From contig JAIVFJ010000138.1 of assembly GCA_025765615.1 (NCBI GenBank), positions 62,001-126,000 on the forward strand: a stretch of 64,000 nucleotides of DNA, in the 5' to 3' direction. A model generated the notes under the pieces. That model saw only the letters and a list, made by a program, of their open reading frames with translations. It made no database searches and was not told the DNA's origin. This DNA comes from Zopfochytrium polystomum (lineage: Eukaryota; Chytridiomycota; Chytridiomycetes; Chytridiales; Chytridiaceae). Shown piece after piece: positions 34,986 to 45,917 of this stretch; position 1 is the first letter of the stretch; the number at the start of each line of letters is the position of its first letter. The position numbers and the translations under genes are program-made.

Positions 34986-37900
34986 ATGGACGCCGAATCT
35001 GTCGATCCCCTCGCCGCCACGGCCTCTTCGTCAGCCAGTGCTTCCCTCGTCATTCCCACCGAACCCCCAACCACGTCGCCAGTTGTAGACCAACCGTTGT
35101 CGACCAACATACTCGACACTATTGATTTTGTTTTGCATCGTGTGAAACAAAACGAGGCATGCTTCTTCCACCCAAACCCAGATCACTCAGTGCCCCTTCT
35201 CCGACTGTGGTCTCGGATATCGCAAACAACTGACGCGCCTCAGAACTCGATTTCTTCAGCTCGGTCAGCCCTTGGAGCTTCACTCAGAAATTGCTTTGAT
35301 TGTGTCGACACATACCACATAGCTCGAAGGGCGCTTGACCTCACTTCCGCAGACGATCTTGCTCTTGAGGAAACTCTTCAGCGCCAGGATGCAGAGAGAC
35401 TAATTGAAACACTTCAAACCGTCTGCCGCGACATTGCGTCCACTAATACTCAACAAGCGATGCAAGCGAGACGATCTGTTTTGGTTAGATTTTTCGCCAA
35501 TACTGACAACATGCTAATTGCATCCTTCAAGCCTGTTCTTTCTGAGATTTTAAAGTATCCAGAGCCGTTGAAAGATGAAGCGGTTGATGACCGCTTCTGC
35601 ACAGCTCTTCTTCTCTCCCAAAAGCAGAAGCCACTGAAAATCAAAGGCGGTCTACTGCCTGGCCTTGTCGTCCTAGCCATTCATGAGCGGAGAGAAATTC
35701 GGCACTGGGCACATTCGACAATGGAGGGAATACACGAAGAGCAGCACTCAAACTCTGAGGATGTCAAAAACCTTGACCCTGTGATGAGCCCAATATTCGA
35801 ATTCGGTGTTGGCGCCCGCACTTTGGCTCAAGTCGGCTATCGTGTTTGCGAAGACCCAAATGGAATTTGGACTGGACTGTCATCTGTCGTTTCATGTTTG
35901 GACGACTCTGGAGTGGACCAATTTCTTTTGGATAACACTTACTTGCCGCAGCAGGTCTGTGGTGCTTTGATTCGGTCAAGTATATCCAATTTTGGAGAGC
36001 TGTTTTACTGCTTTTCTCGTCTCCAGAGCAGCCCGAACTGGAAATGGGAGTTTATGGACAAAGAAAATCTGCTTCGGTTCTTCTCAGCGGTGACCGGGCA
36101 TGCCGCTTTTCAGTTCTACGTTGAAGAAGAGTCCACTATCGATTTAACGGCATCTCAAAGCCAGTCATTCGCATCAACCTACAATACTATATGTTTGTCA
36201 TGGTTGTTCCGATTTCTCACGGCCAACCATACTAGCCTTGGAGATAACTTTGAAATAATTATACGAGAACTCGCCGTTGCCTCTGTCCGTTGGAAGAAGG
36301 CTGTACAGACAGAGTTCACGGAAAAATTGCTTCCTGCCCTGTTGGCAGCACGAGGGCAGTACCCGATCTCAGTTGATACTGAGGATTTATTGGCAACATC
36401 AGCAGTTGAACTGAGCGGCTGGAAGAAGACAGATATCAGAACCTCCCAGGCGATTTGCGCTTTCATATCGTCGGATATTGATGCTATCGAAACCGCATAT
36501 CAAGAGTTTTACCGTGGAGGACCGACGATTGGCAAAAAGTCTGTTATGCTCCACACCCGCCTGTGGCGAAAGCTTTGCACGTCGAATTGCATGGACCGAC
36601 CGATCATATTTGAGTTTGTTTTTGCGGAGTTTTCGAGGATACATTTGCTGAATCGGGTCCACGAACAAGTGATTGGAAATTCAGCAACTGAAGGAAATGA
36701 ATCCCTCAATTTAAATGGCGCCCTCCAGCTTGTTTGGGATACCTTATTCAGCGTTCTTTCCTCCTGTTCCCGAATGGACCGAAAAGAGTGCCAAACGCTT
36801 TTCGAGCACATTGGCGCCAACTTCTTGTTTTGCATGGTGACTCCTTGTGACAAAGTATCCTCGCTTACTCTTTCGACTTTACAATCCGTGTTAGAACAAC
36901 CTGGGTAAGCCATAAGACAAGATGAGTTTGTTACTTATAAGTTTACTAGGTCATTCTCAGTGCTCCAGGCTCTTGCCACCAAGCATTCGCCGGACTTTTG
37001 GCCTTCATTCTTGAATATTCTTGATTCATTCCGCGACCACTGCTCCCTTGGCCCACCACTTCTAGTTTGTGCCGAACGCATCCAGTGCATACTGTCAGAT
37101 GTACTTCGGCTGTCTTTCGCGTCGCCCTCCTCCCTTTCTCCTGTTTCCAAGTCCGAACTGTGGATTAAATCATGGCCATTTTTGGATTCCCTGCTTTCAT
37201 CAGCCGTTCGGTGGGCGAAAATGGATCCCGCGCACAAGCAGTCTGTCAAATTTGTCGTGGGTCAAAGCTTCTCAATTTCTCAGCAATTGACCGAAAGCCA
37301 CGACATTATTAATACAGCGAGTATTAAGTCGTCTGCTGCAACCCCATTCCTGAATACTTTTGGCTCAGTTATGCAGTGGTTCCGGGTTCTTGCTGCCGAT
37401 TTGCGCTCACGCTCTGTGGAGATGGTAGTCGAAATGATTCGAGTTAGCAGACATATCGGCTATAAGGTTGATACCTCGGTTCGAGAGGCTTTGGCCAATT
37501 GCTGCAATGGTAGTAGTAAAACGTACTTGTCGGAAGCGGAGAAGAATGCAATTGAGAACGCGCTCATTGAATTGGACTCTCCCATGCCCTCGGCTTCCGC
37601 CAAAAGAAAGTCCTCTGATGCTTTGGAATCCGCAGCGTCAAAGGTTATGAGACAGGATATTCTCGGTGATAATGGCGAATCGCTTTTGCAGCCTATCTTG
37701 GTTGAAGACGACCCAGTTTCAAGCGAGCTTCCTCCGACCGTTCGGGGAAACAAATCTTCAAGTTTATCGACTTGGCTTTCCAAACCCCCAATACTCTCGA
37801 CCATTCCTTCGAAGCCCTTGATTTCAGCGCATAAAACGGTGTCTAAGCAATCTGCCAAACCAACGTCAAAGCTTGCCCAGATGAGACAGGAGCATAATGT

Positions 37901-40900
37901 CGAGAAACGTCTTCAAGCAAACGCTGAAAGCACGCGAAAGTTACGCATGCCGTCTCCAGATCACGACGACTTGCCAATGACGTTCAAAGACTTGTCCACG
38001 GAGCTCTCTCCTGAGCACCGTCCTCCAAAGCGGTCCATTCAGCTCTTAGGAGACGACAATTCTGTCACAGACCCGGCCTCCAAAAAAATTGAAGTAAACC
38101 AGCGGAAGAAAGCAGCCGTGGAAAAAAAGCCTCAGCGTGCCCCTCGGTCTTTGAACGACCTTCTCAAGCTTTTTCTTAAATGGGATATTGACGACGATGG
38201 AGACGTTCCTCCCAATTTCGGTCTGGAACTTCGTCCGATTCCAGACAAATTCATAACTGTTCAAGAATATGGAGATTACTTCGAGCCGTTACTGCTTCTC
38301 GAGTGCTGGGAGCAGTTCAAAACTTCAAAAGAAACAGTTGACTTTTCAAGCAAGGGGGTTTGGACGGTGAAAGATTGCCTCATGCTTGATGAATTCCACG
38401 GTAACTCCTTTAATTCCATGCGCATTCACTCATCATGCTGCAGACCTTACCTTCGTTCAATCGTCGGAAGAGTTGCGAAAATTGGGGATCGCTGACTCCG
38501 ACCTGGTGTACCTCGAGGCTGGTTCGACTCAGTCCAGTTCTTTTGAGGCCGAGTCCAAGCAGACAGGGTCAAACAAAAGCCTGTCTACTTCATCAAAGCG
38601 GACTCTCGCGAAAATTCAGTCTGTGATGACTCGACATGGAGAAGCAACTGTGGTTGCTCGCGTTTTCTTGCAAGGACGGAACCATTTGGTTTCGAGCTTT
38701 TACGTTAACTCTCGTTGGAGCGTCGTGCGAATGTATTCCCTGACAACATCACTCCGAGAGTATACGGCCCTGACTCTACTCCCAAAATTTCTGCTCAGCA
38801 GGGAGATATTGTCCCCAACCACCCAACCGAAATTTCGACCAGATAGATCCGCAGTGGACCGTGTAATGCGAACGTATAAGGTCAACCAGCCCCAAGGCGA
38901 GGCCATTGTCGCTGCATCCCAGCGTCAAAATGGATTCGTTTTGATTCAAGGACCGCCAGGAACAGGTTCGTATCTGACCCCCAAACTCAGGTGTCTGATG
39001 CTTGGACCGGAGGCAAAACGAAAACGATTTTAGGGCTTGTGGGGGCTTTGCTGACAACAACTTCGAACGCTATCAAAATTCCCGGTGCCAAGCCAGCCGC
39101 GGCGACGGGAAACATGAAGAAAACGAGGCTTATGATCTGTGCACCATCTAACGCTGCCTGCGATGAAATAGTTCGAAGACTGAAGAGCGGCATTTTAGAT
39201 GCGCAAGGGAAGCCATTCAATCCAAAAGTCGTCCGCCTGGGCACGTCCGAGAGCATAAGCGCGGATATTCGTGACTTAACTCTAGTGCGTGATTTACCTG
39301 AGTTGATTTCAATCTAATTCTAGTAGGAGGAGCTTTTGAAATCCGAGCTGGAGACTGATCAGGAGTTTTTAAAGAGGAAGGCGGAGAATGCATCAACTGA
39401 GGGCCAGTGGACTGCCCTCGTCAAACATCAAACCGAACTTCTGAAGCAGCGAGACGAGCTTCGGGTTCTTGAAAAAGAGAGCACTGGAAATTCAGGCTCG
39501 ATTGATGCGAAAATTGCCTCCATTACAACGAAGCTTCGAAACGTTGATGAAAAACTTAAAGCTATTAAGTTGAAGAGAAAAGATGTGGACAATCTGGGGG
39601 AGAATTTGAAGTCAAAACTGAAATTGAAAGTTTTGACTGGTGCGGACGTAATGTATGCGTGTGGAGGGGACCCACTAACAACTGACCACTCGCTTTTTAG
39701 AATGTGCACCCTGAGCGGAGCGGGGCACGAAATTCTGAGCACGATTCAAAATTTTGACTTCCCCACAGTCATAATTGACGAAGCCTGCCAATCTATCGAA
39801 CTGAGCTGCCTCATTCCGCTCCGTTTTAACGTGAAAAAGTGTATTCTTGTTGGAGGTTTGCGACCTTTCCTGTCAATTCATGGTATTGATATCAGCATAG
39901 ATCCAAAGCAACTTCCTCCAACAGTTCTTTCGCCAACTGCCCAAAGATTCAAGTATGAGCAGAGCTTGTTTCAACGCATTATGACATTTCATCGAGAAAA
40001 TGTGTGCTTACTTAGGTATGACTGCCAGCGACATGTTTCAGTTTTACCCAAACACAACAGCATTCAATACCGTATGCATCCCAATATTTCCTACTTTCCC
40101 GCTCGTCAGTTTATGACGCACGGCTGGAGAATGCTGAAAACCTGGAGACAGTTTGCAAAGCCCCATGGCACGATAAGTATCCACCCTATCAATTCCTTAA
40201 CGTGGATTGGGGAAGAGAGCAGAGAGCGAAAGGACACAGTCTGTACAACCCCGATGAGATTTTGGCATGTGTGAACTTTGTGGAGAGGCTATGCGCTTCC
40301 TTCCCAACGATTGGGGTATGGCTGGCCCAGCTGGAGATATGCAAACTAAAACCCCTCTGCGTATTCAAGTTTGCAAATCGAATAGGAGGTTCGCCGACTA
40401 CCTTTAAACGATTAGTTTGTAAAAGGTTTTCGTCGCCACAGTCGTTACTCCGTACAAAATGCAGATGATAAAGCTTAAAGACAAATTCCGGGAACGCTTC
40501 GGAGAGGCCGTCTTGCGCGTCATTGACATCAATACGGTATCCAAAGTCTTTAAAACAACAAATATCTAACTGGCACCCAAAGGTTGACGCCTTCCAAGGC
40601 CAAGAAAAGGTAACCATTTTAGCTCATTCACTGGTTCTGATGGTTGAAAAGGACATCATCATATTGTCGACTGTCCGAGCGGGCCTAGGTGTGCAGTCAG
40701 TGCCTGCTGAGCATTTGGGAATGCCTCTGACTGAAAAATTGCGCTTCTTCCAGGCCAAGCGATCGGTTTCTTGCGCGACAAACGGCGAATGGTATAGTCC
40801 AAAGGGGAGTTCAACTCTAAGCTCACTCTGCTGCACTCAGAACGTTGCGCTTACCCGAGCTAAGTACTCCTTGTACGTCATTGGAAGAAGCGTCTCTTTG

Positions 40901-41104
40901 TGCAACAACGATGACTGGAGGGCACTGGTGGAAGATAGCCAGGCGCGAAACCATTATCACGAGGTAATTCCGCTGTGCAGCAATTATTCGCGAAGTTCGC
41001 TATGGGTTCATAACTTTGTTCCTGCCAATTAGTTGGAGAAGGCGGTGTACAGCTTGGACAGATCTCAAGGGGCGCGAAATCTCCTAATGGCAAGCGCGGA
41101 CTAG
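34986..41104 (+). CDS. SEN1: Sen1/senataxin superfamily 1 RNA-DNA helicase
   Basis: Unwinds R-loops and drives transcription termination in the nucleus. The start at 34986 (MDAESVDPLAAT) opens a long helical N-terminal domain typical of Sen1, then a Ser/Lys-rich linker (~37560-38110). The helicase core has Walker A GPPGTGKT, rebuilt across the 38966-39011 intron, CAPSNAACDEIVRR (motif Ia), a Lys-rich helical prong insert, VIIDEACQSIELSCLIPL (DEAxQ, motif II), GDPKQLPPTVLS (III), IQYRMHPNIS (IV), VDAFQGQEK joined to DIIILSTVRA (V) and NVALTRAKYSLYVIGRS (VI). The 3' half has many 45-75 nt introns, whereas the first exon runs uninterrupted for about 1.9 kb. The last intron ends in CCAATTAG, giving a stop at 41104, 114 bp from the convergent GID8 stop. 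Confidence 0.94.
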
Positions 41105-41218
41105 ACACTTTTACAATCACATTCTCCAAAGTTGGTGCAGAACTCCGCGATCCGCAAGAATACCACCATCTTCCTCCCAGCAACCAGCCCACTCCATGAT
41201 ATCACGCACGGTCTTTAT

Positions 41219-42385
41219 TTACTTTCCAACTCGAGTTCGCACTCCGCCAAATTCTTGATTTTTGGGAATGACATCTTTTCTTCCAACTGATCCTAAAATT
41301 GGGGAATTTATATCACTTGAAGAATAAAGTTGGGATCACCTTACCTGGGCCCATACTAGCATTTTCAGAAGAGATGGCAGCTTCGGGTCCCTTTCTTGGC
41401 ACAGCGAAGTCAGAATCGCCGCGTTCAATTCACTTGCGGTCTTTTGACGTTGGCCGTAATCCAAGAGGTCTCCAACTGGGGACTTTGAGTGGTCTTCGAA
41501 TGCGAGCAACGCCATGGTCCGCTCCAGCTCCTCCAGAAACTCGGGCTGCGGCAGGGAAAAGTCGTCAGGTCCCAATTCGCGTTCACTGTGAAGTCTCACA
41601 TTTTCTTCTCCGCGGGGCGCTAGCTCCTCCTGAGCAAATTGAAGCGCTTCGGATATTCTACCCGCTCGAATGAGCTCGATGAGTCTTTGCTGCTGAAGGT
41701 GGAAGAAGAGCTTTGGGTTTGTGTCCAGAATCTGGAGAGAAAGTGGCAAAGCAGTTACGGCGCCGCGTCGCGCTACCCTAGGGCCGATTTTACCTCTGGA
41801 TCCATGTCGTTGACCTTTTCGATCGCCTCTTCGATCTTGCCCTGTTGGACAGCGTTCCTGATGTTCATTCGATCCTCAATGGTCCGTACATCGACGGCGG
41901 GCTGGATTCCCGATTCAACCGCAAACTTTTCCGCCGCATCCTTGAATCCCTCAATGACCAGGTAATTCATAATAAGGCTGTTCAGATCTCTGGAGGGGCG
42001 GCAAAAGCGGACGCTTCAGCAAACACATGCATCGACGGGGTTGAGTTTGGCTACCGTTTGCTGACTTTCACGTCTGCGAGTCGCTTCTCCCATTCCTCAC
42101 GGAGAATGATCGTCTACTTCAGTGTGGAACAAATCGATAAGGGGCAGGAGGAATGCAGCGAGTCAAATCAGCGGCTACGGGGGGAATCGAAACGAAGCGG
42201 CTTTGGACCGAAGGGGAAAGAGCCGTCACAGCACCTTTCTGGAGGACGAGGACGGCTGCTGCGCGCCTGAGGCCTACCATCGGACGAGTGGAAATCGTGC
42301 CCAGCCAATGGTTGGTGGGGTGGGTTGGTGAGCGGGTGGGTGAGGTTGAGCAGCACAGCGCACAAACAAAGTGATCTCTTACCAT
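41219..42385 (-). CDS. GID8: GID/CTLH ubiquitin ligase subunit Gid8
   Basis: Scaffold subunit of the GID/CTLH E3 complex that degrades gluconeogenic enzymes in yeast. Read right to left: REEWEKRLADVKVSKR joins across an intron to the LisH domain (LNSLIMNYLVIEGFKDAAEK), then the CTLH domain (RMNIRNAVQQGKIEEAIEKV, LFFHLQQQRLIELIRAGRIS) and CRA region (FLEELERTMALLAFEDHSKS, SELNAAILTSL), ending MLVWAQ then DQLEEKMSFPKIKNL. This matches Gid8/TWA1 along its length. The best start is the ATG at 42385, which is followed at once by GTAAGA; a long first intron would then place TIILREEW directly after Met. AATAAA overlaps the stop codon. Confidence 0.9.
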
Positions 42386-42742
42386 TTGTGTGTTTGTTGT
42401 TTTATTTTTTTAGTTTTTTTTTCTAGTTTCTTTTTTGATTTTCTATTTCTTTTTTTGGTCGTTCTCGAAGTTCCCAAACGAAAATCGAGAAAAATGACAA
42501 AAACGAGAACAAACCGTGTGGCGAGGGCAGAAAACTAGAAAAGAAAAAACGAAAAAACGCAACAAAAAAAAGAAAGCAACAAAAAAACAAGGTGAACTAA
42601 AAACAAAACAAAAAAAACAAAAACGAGGAAGAGGAAGTGTGCGCCGCCCAAACGCAACAACCATCACACACGCCCTTCTTCGCCGTTACCGACCCGACAG
42701 CCAGAGCGCGCGCGCGCACCTACACGGACGACTGCTCCGTAA
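42386..42742. promoter_or_regulatory. Divergent promoter of GID8 and SAP30-like genes
   Basis: 357 bp of very A/T-rich sequence with alternating poly(T) and poly(A) tracts lie between the two divergent start codons. Such dA:dT tracts commonly exclude nucleosomes. ORFs through it are Lys- or Phe-homopolymers and are not genes. Confidence 0.55.
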
Positions 42743-43663
42743 ATGGATGCGATAATGGCTTCGACAACATCAGCAGCGCCTCTTTCCACCTCCGCCACCA
42801 CCCCTCAACGCCTGTCGTCGCCCCGTGCACCGGTTTCCGCTTCCCTGTTGTCCTCCCCGTCGCAAGGACATGCCGGCTCCGTGGCCAGCACTCAGCAGAT
42901 GCCAAAGGCCAACTACACTGGCCAGCAGTCTTATTCAAATGCCACTCTCAACTCCTCGTCTACTCTCAATGGCTCGGTGAAAGGCTCCCTCTCGGTACCT
43001 TCTGGGTTGCCGCAACACGGACAGGGGACATCCTCCTCCTCGTCGTCTTCAAAGAGCTCCATACCAAAGAAGAAGAATGTTGTAAACTCTACTTCCTCGA
43101 GCTCCGCCAAAAAGTCATCGCACAGCAATAGCGCAGGTGGCGGTGGTAGTGTCGCTCAGCACCAGAGTAGTTCAGCGCAAGCCCTCGCACATACACAACA
43201 GCAGCAACTCAATTCACAGCAGCAACAGCTTGGGATGGACGTTGATCTCGAAGTGAGTCAACGTTCCTTGCGAGCCTCTGGACCTCCCACCATACGTGGT
43301 TTCAAGTTTATCACTCTAATGTCGCTTCTTTCCGCCTTTCCGCCTATTCATATATTCAAGGATCCGAACTCCCCCGGATCCTCCAAGATGAACTTCGCGC
43401 TCATTGACGACAAGTTCCTGCGGCGCTACAGGCGAATTTCGAAAATGAAAATTTCCAAGCCCCTATCAAGTCGAGAGGAACTCGTCCACTCGATCACAAA
43501 GCACTTTCATTCGCAGGAGTTGAACGAGAAGGACGCAATCACCCACTTCATCTATGCTTTAAGGAATCAAGGTTAGCAAAAAAAAAAAAAAAAGTTTTCA
43601 ACAAGAAGAATGTTGACGGGATTTCCTCCAGGAGTGATGTGGAAGGCGTACCCTCCGCCCTAG
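42743..43663 (+). CDS. SAP30: SAP30-like subunit of a Sin3/HDAC complex
   Basis: The C-terminal part fits the Sin3-binding domain of SAP30: DDKFLRRYRRISKMK, REELVHSITKHFHSQELNEK, DAITHFIYALRNQG, corresponding to the family's HF-x-x-Q-x-x-x-E-x-x-x-I-x-x-F pattern. It would bridge Sin3 and the Rpd3-type deacetylase. The N terminus is Ser/Gln/Ala-rich and probably disordered. A likely intron (GTGAGT..TTCAAG, 43252-43361) removes a hydrophobic stretch that does not fit the family. A second (43572-43631, with a poly(A) tract inside) yields the final VMWKAYPPP and the stop at 43661-43663. Only 52 bp separate this stop from the next gene's ATG. Confidence 0.75.
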
Positions 43664-43675
43664 ACTCTAAGGTGT

Positions 43676-43681
43676 AATAAA
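43676..43681 (+). terminator. Poly(A) signal of the SAP30-like gene
   Basis: AATAAA lies 12 bp after the SAP30-like stop and 34 bp before the TRAF7-like ATG, so cleavage of the first transcript must occur at or inside the start of the second. Confidence 0.5.
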
Positions 43682-43715
43682 TATCTTTATTTTTGTCGAA
43701 GTTGATTAGAGTTTC

Positions 43716-45767
43716 ATGGGTCGAGCTGGAGACGATTGTCGCAAACTTGCACTTGTCATGCCGGAAAAGGGGATGACAGGCGAGTCAAGGGTCATCGAGT
43801 ACGTGTCTAAGCCGTCCGAGTCTCTCCTTTGCCCAATGTAAGGCTCGGTCGATCGCCTCAGCTCTTTTGGAGATCCATCGCGATCTGCTCGCCGTTCGTG
43901 CGGCTGCAATAATTGGTTCTCATCCGACGCATTATTTGGCGCAGTTGTCATGAAGTCTTCGCATCGCCGGTAATATCTCGAATATGCAACCACTCTTTCT
44001 GCGATCATTGCATCTTCCGTAGCCTGGAGCTGGAAGCTGCTTGTCCTCTCTGTAGGGCGTGGCTTAAAAGAGAAGGTAACCGAGCTTCCTCGCGAGTCAC
44101 ATTCTCTCTTTAATTCTCGGAACGCTGCAGACGTGCACGTAAACCTAGCACTTCGGAGCCTCACCCAAGAGCTCATCGCCTATTGCCCAAATAAAGCGGC
44201 TGGGTGCACCTTCGTTGATAAAGTCGATGCTGTCAATCGACATGCAGATGGAGGCTGCGAATTTCACCCCGATGTTTGCAAACACAAGGATTGGGGTTGC
44301 TCGTTTCGCGGATCTGGAGTACGAGTTAAAGAGCATGTGGAGAATTGCCCGTTTGAGGTCATGAAAGTGTACATAAAGGCTCAAAACGAGAAATTGATGG
44401 AGATGAAGGCTATGATTGCTGTAAGCTCACACAGTAACGTCTCAGATCTCACCATCTCCGCAGCAACAAGAAGATATGATAACGGCTCTACAGAAAACTA
44501 TTACTCAAGGAAAGTTCAGCCCTCGACCTGGCGCTTTGGATGGCAGCGATGCGGTTGATGAAGCTGAAACAGAAGTCGTGGTTCGTGGGCAATCCCTATT
44601 GTTCAACTCTTCTCTGATAGTTTGGCAGGCGTGGCCAACGGGCGATATTGAATGCAGACGAACGATATCGGAAAGCAGAACTGGCTTCACTTCCGTCGCA
44701 GTGCACGGGGAAATCATGTTTTCTGGAGCTTACGATGGCACAGTCAAGGTTCGTGGGGGAGGTTTCGACTGATTTCGGCTAATCTTCCACACGGAAGGTG
44801 TTTAACTCGGAGACTGGACGGTTGATCAAAAGCGTCAAAGGTCACAACCTTACAGTCTGGGCTGTGGCTATTCACGCGGAATCAGAGACATTATTCAGCG
44901 CTGGGTCTGATGGCGCGATAAAAGTACGTGACTTAAACGAACGAAAGCCCCAGTTCTTACTCACTATTTTTGAAGTCCTGGAGCATCAACTTGGCAAGCA
45001 TGATGGATTTAAAAGCGTCATCCGACCTTCATTCTCGCAAAGTGTATAGTCTGGTCGTGAACGGAGACCTTTTATACTCAGGGTCTTCCGACGGGAATGT
45101 GAAGGTACGAAACCACGCAAAAGTTCACCGTAAGTGAGTAAAGTTCAAACTGGGCGAATTCCACACAGGTCTGGGATATACATACACTCCAATGTCTTCA
45201 AACTATGGAAGGCCACTCGGACGGGATCAATTCTTTGCACCTTCTGAACTCAACCCAGCTCGCCTCTGCGTCTTCAGACAACACTGTCATGGTAACGGGA
45301 TTCCATTTTATTAGCAACTTACTCACTGATTACGAATCCAGATCTGGGATTTGACAACTTCCGCTCAGCTTCGAACCCTGAATGAGTCCTCAAGTGAAGT
45401 GTTGGGACTAACTTCAGGATCATCGCTTTTGTTCACTTCCAGCTACGACGCAAACATCACAGTCCTCGACCTTAACACCTACAACCGTGTTCGAACCCTG
45501 CGTGGACATAACTGGGAAGTTTGGCAGGTCAAGTACGTTGACGGAGTGCTGTTCAGCGGAAGTCACGATCACACAATAAAAAGGTGGGATGTTCGCACTT
45601 TCGCCGACACTGCAACCCTTAAAGGGCACAAGGTGAGAAGTTCTTTCCTCATGCCATCAAAATTTCGGTGTAACCACGGTGCAAAGGGCTTCGTGCATGC
45701 TCTTGCGCAAGGAGACCGTTGCCTGATATCAGGATGTGCCGACAAGACCATTAAAATTTGGAAATGA
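43716..45767 (+). CDS. TRAF7: TRAF7-like RING, TRAF zinc finger and WD40 protein
   Basis: Predicted E3 ubiquitin ligase with substrate-binding propeller. Exon 1 (43716-43837) ends in LLCP; splicing to 43945 makes CPICHEVFASPVISR, then CNHSFCDHCIF and CPLCRAWL, a complete C3HC4 RING. Next are TRAF-type zinc fingers (YCPNKAAGCTF, CEFHPDVCKHKDWGCSF, HVENCPF), a short coiled coil (KAQNEKLMEMKAMIA), and about seven WD40 blades, e.g. MFSGAYDGTVKVF, LFSAGSDGAIKVW, LYSGSSDGNVKVWD, LASASSDNTVMIWD, VLFSGSHDHTIKRWD and ISGCADKTIKIWK at the C terminus. This domain order is that of animal TRAF7. Several short introns fall between blades. BRCA2 begins 150 bp downstream on the same strand. Confidence 0.9.
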
Positions 45768-45917
45768 ATGTAGAACTTATAATTTTGAACAAACACGAAG
45801 CTTGGGGCGGTACCAGAAGGTGCCAATTTACCGGAGATGTGGACGCTCCAGTCACTCGCAAAGAAGTCTTGTTTGAATTGAAAGTGACATCAATTTTTTC
45901 GAGGAAACTGCGCCAAC

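Noticed and set aside
42443..42755. Lys- and Phe-rich ORFs between GID8 and SAP30
   Set aside because: Products of A/T tracts in the divergent promoter region.
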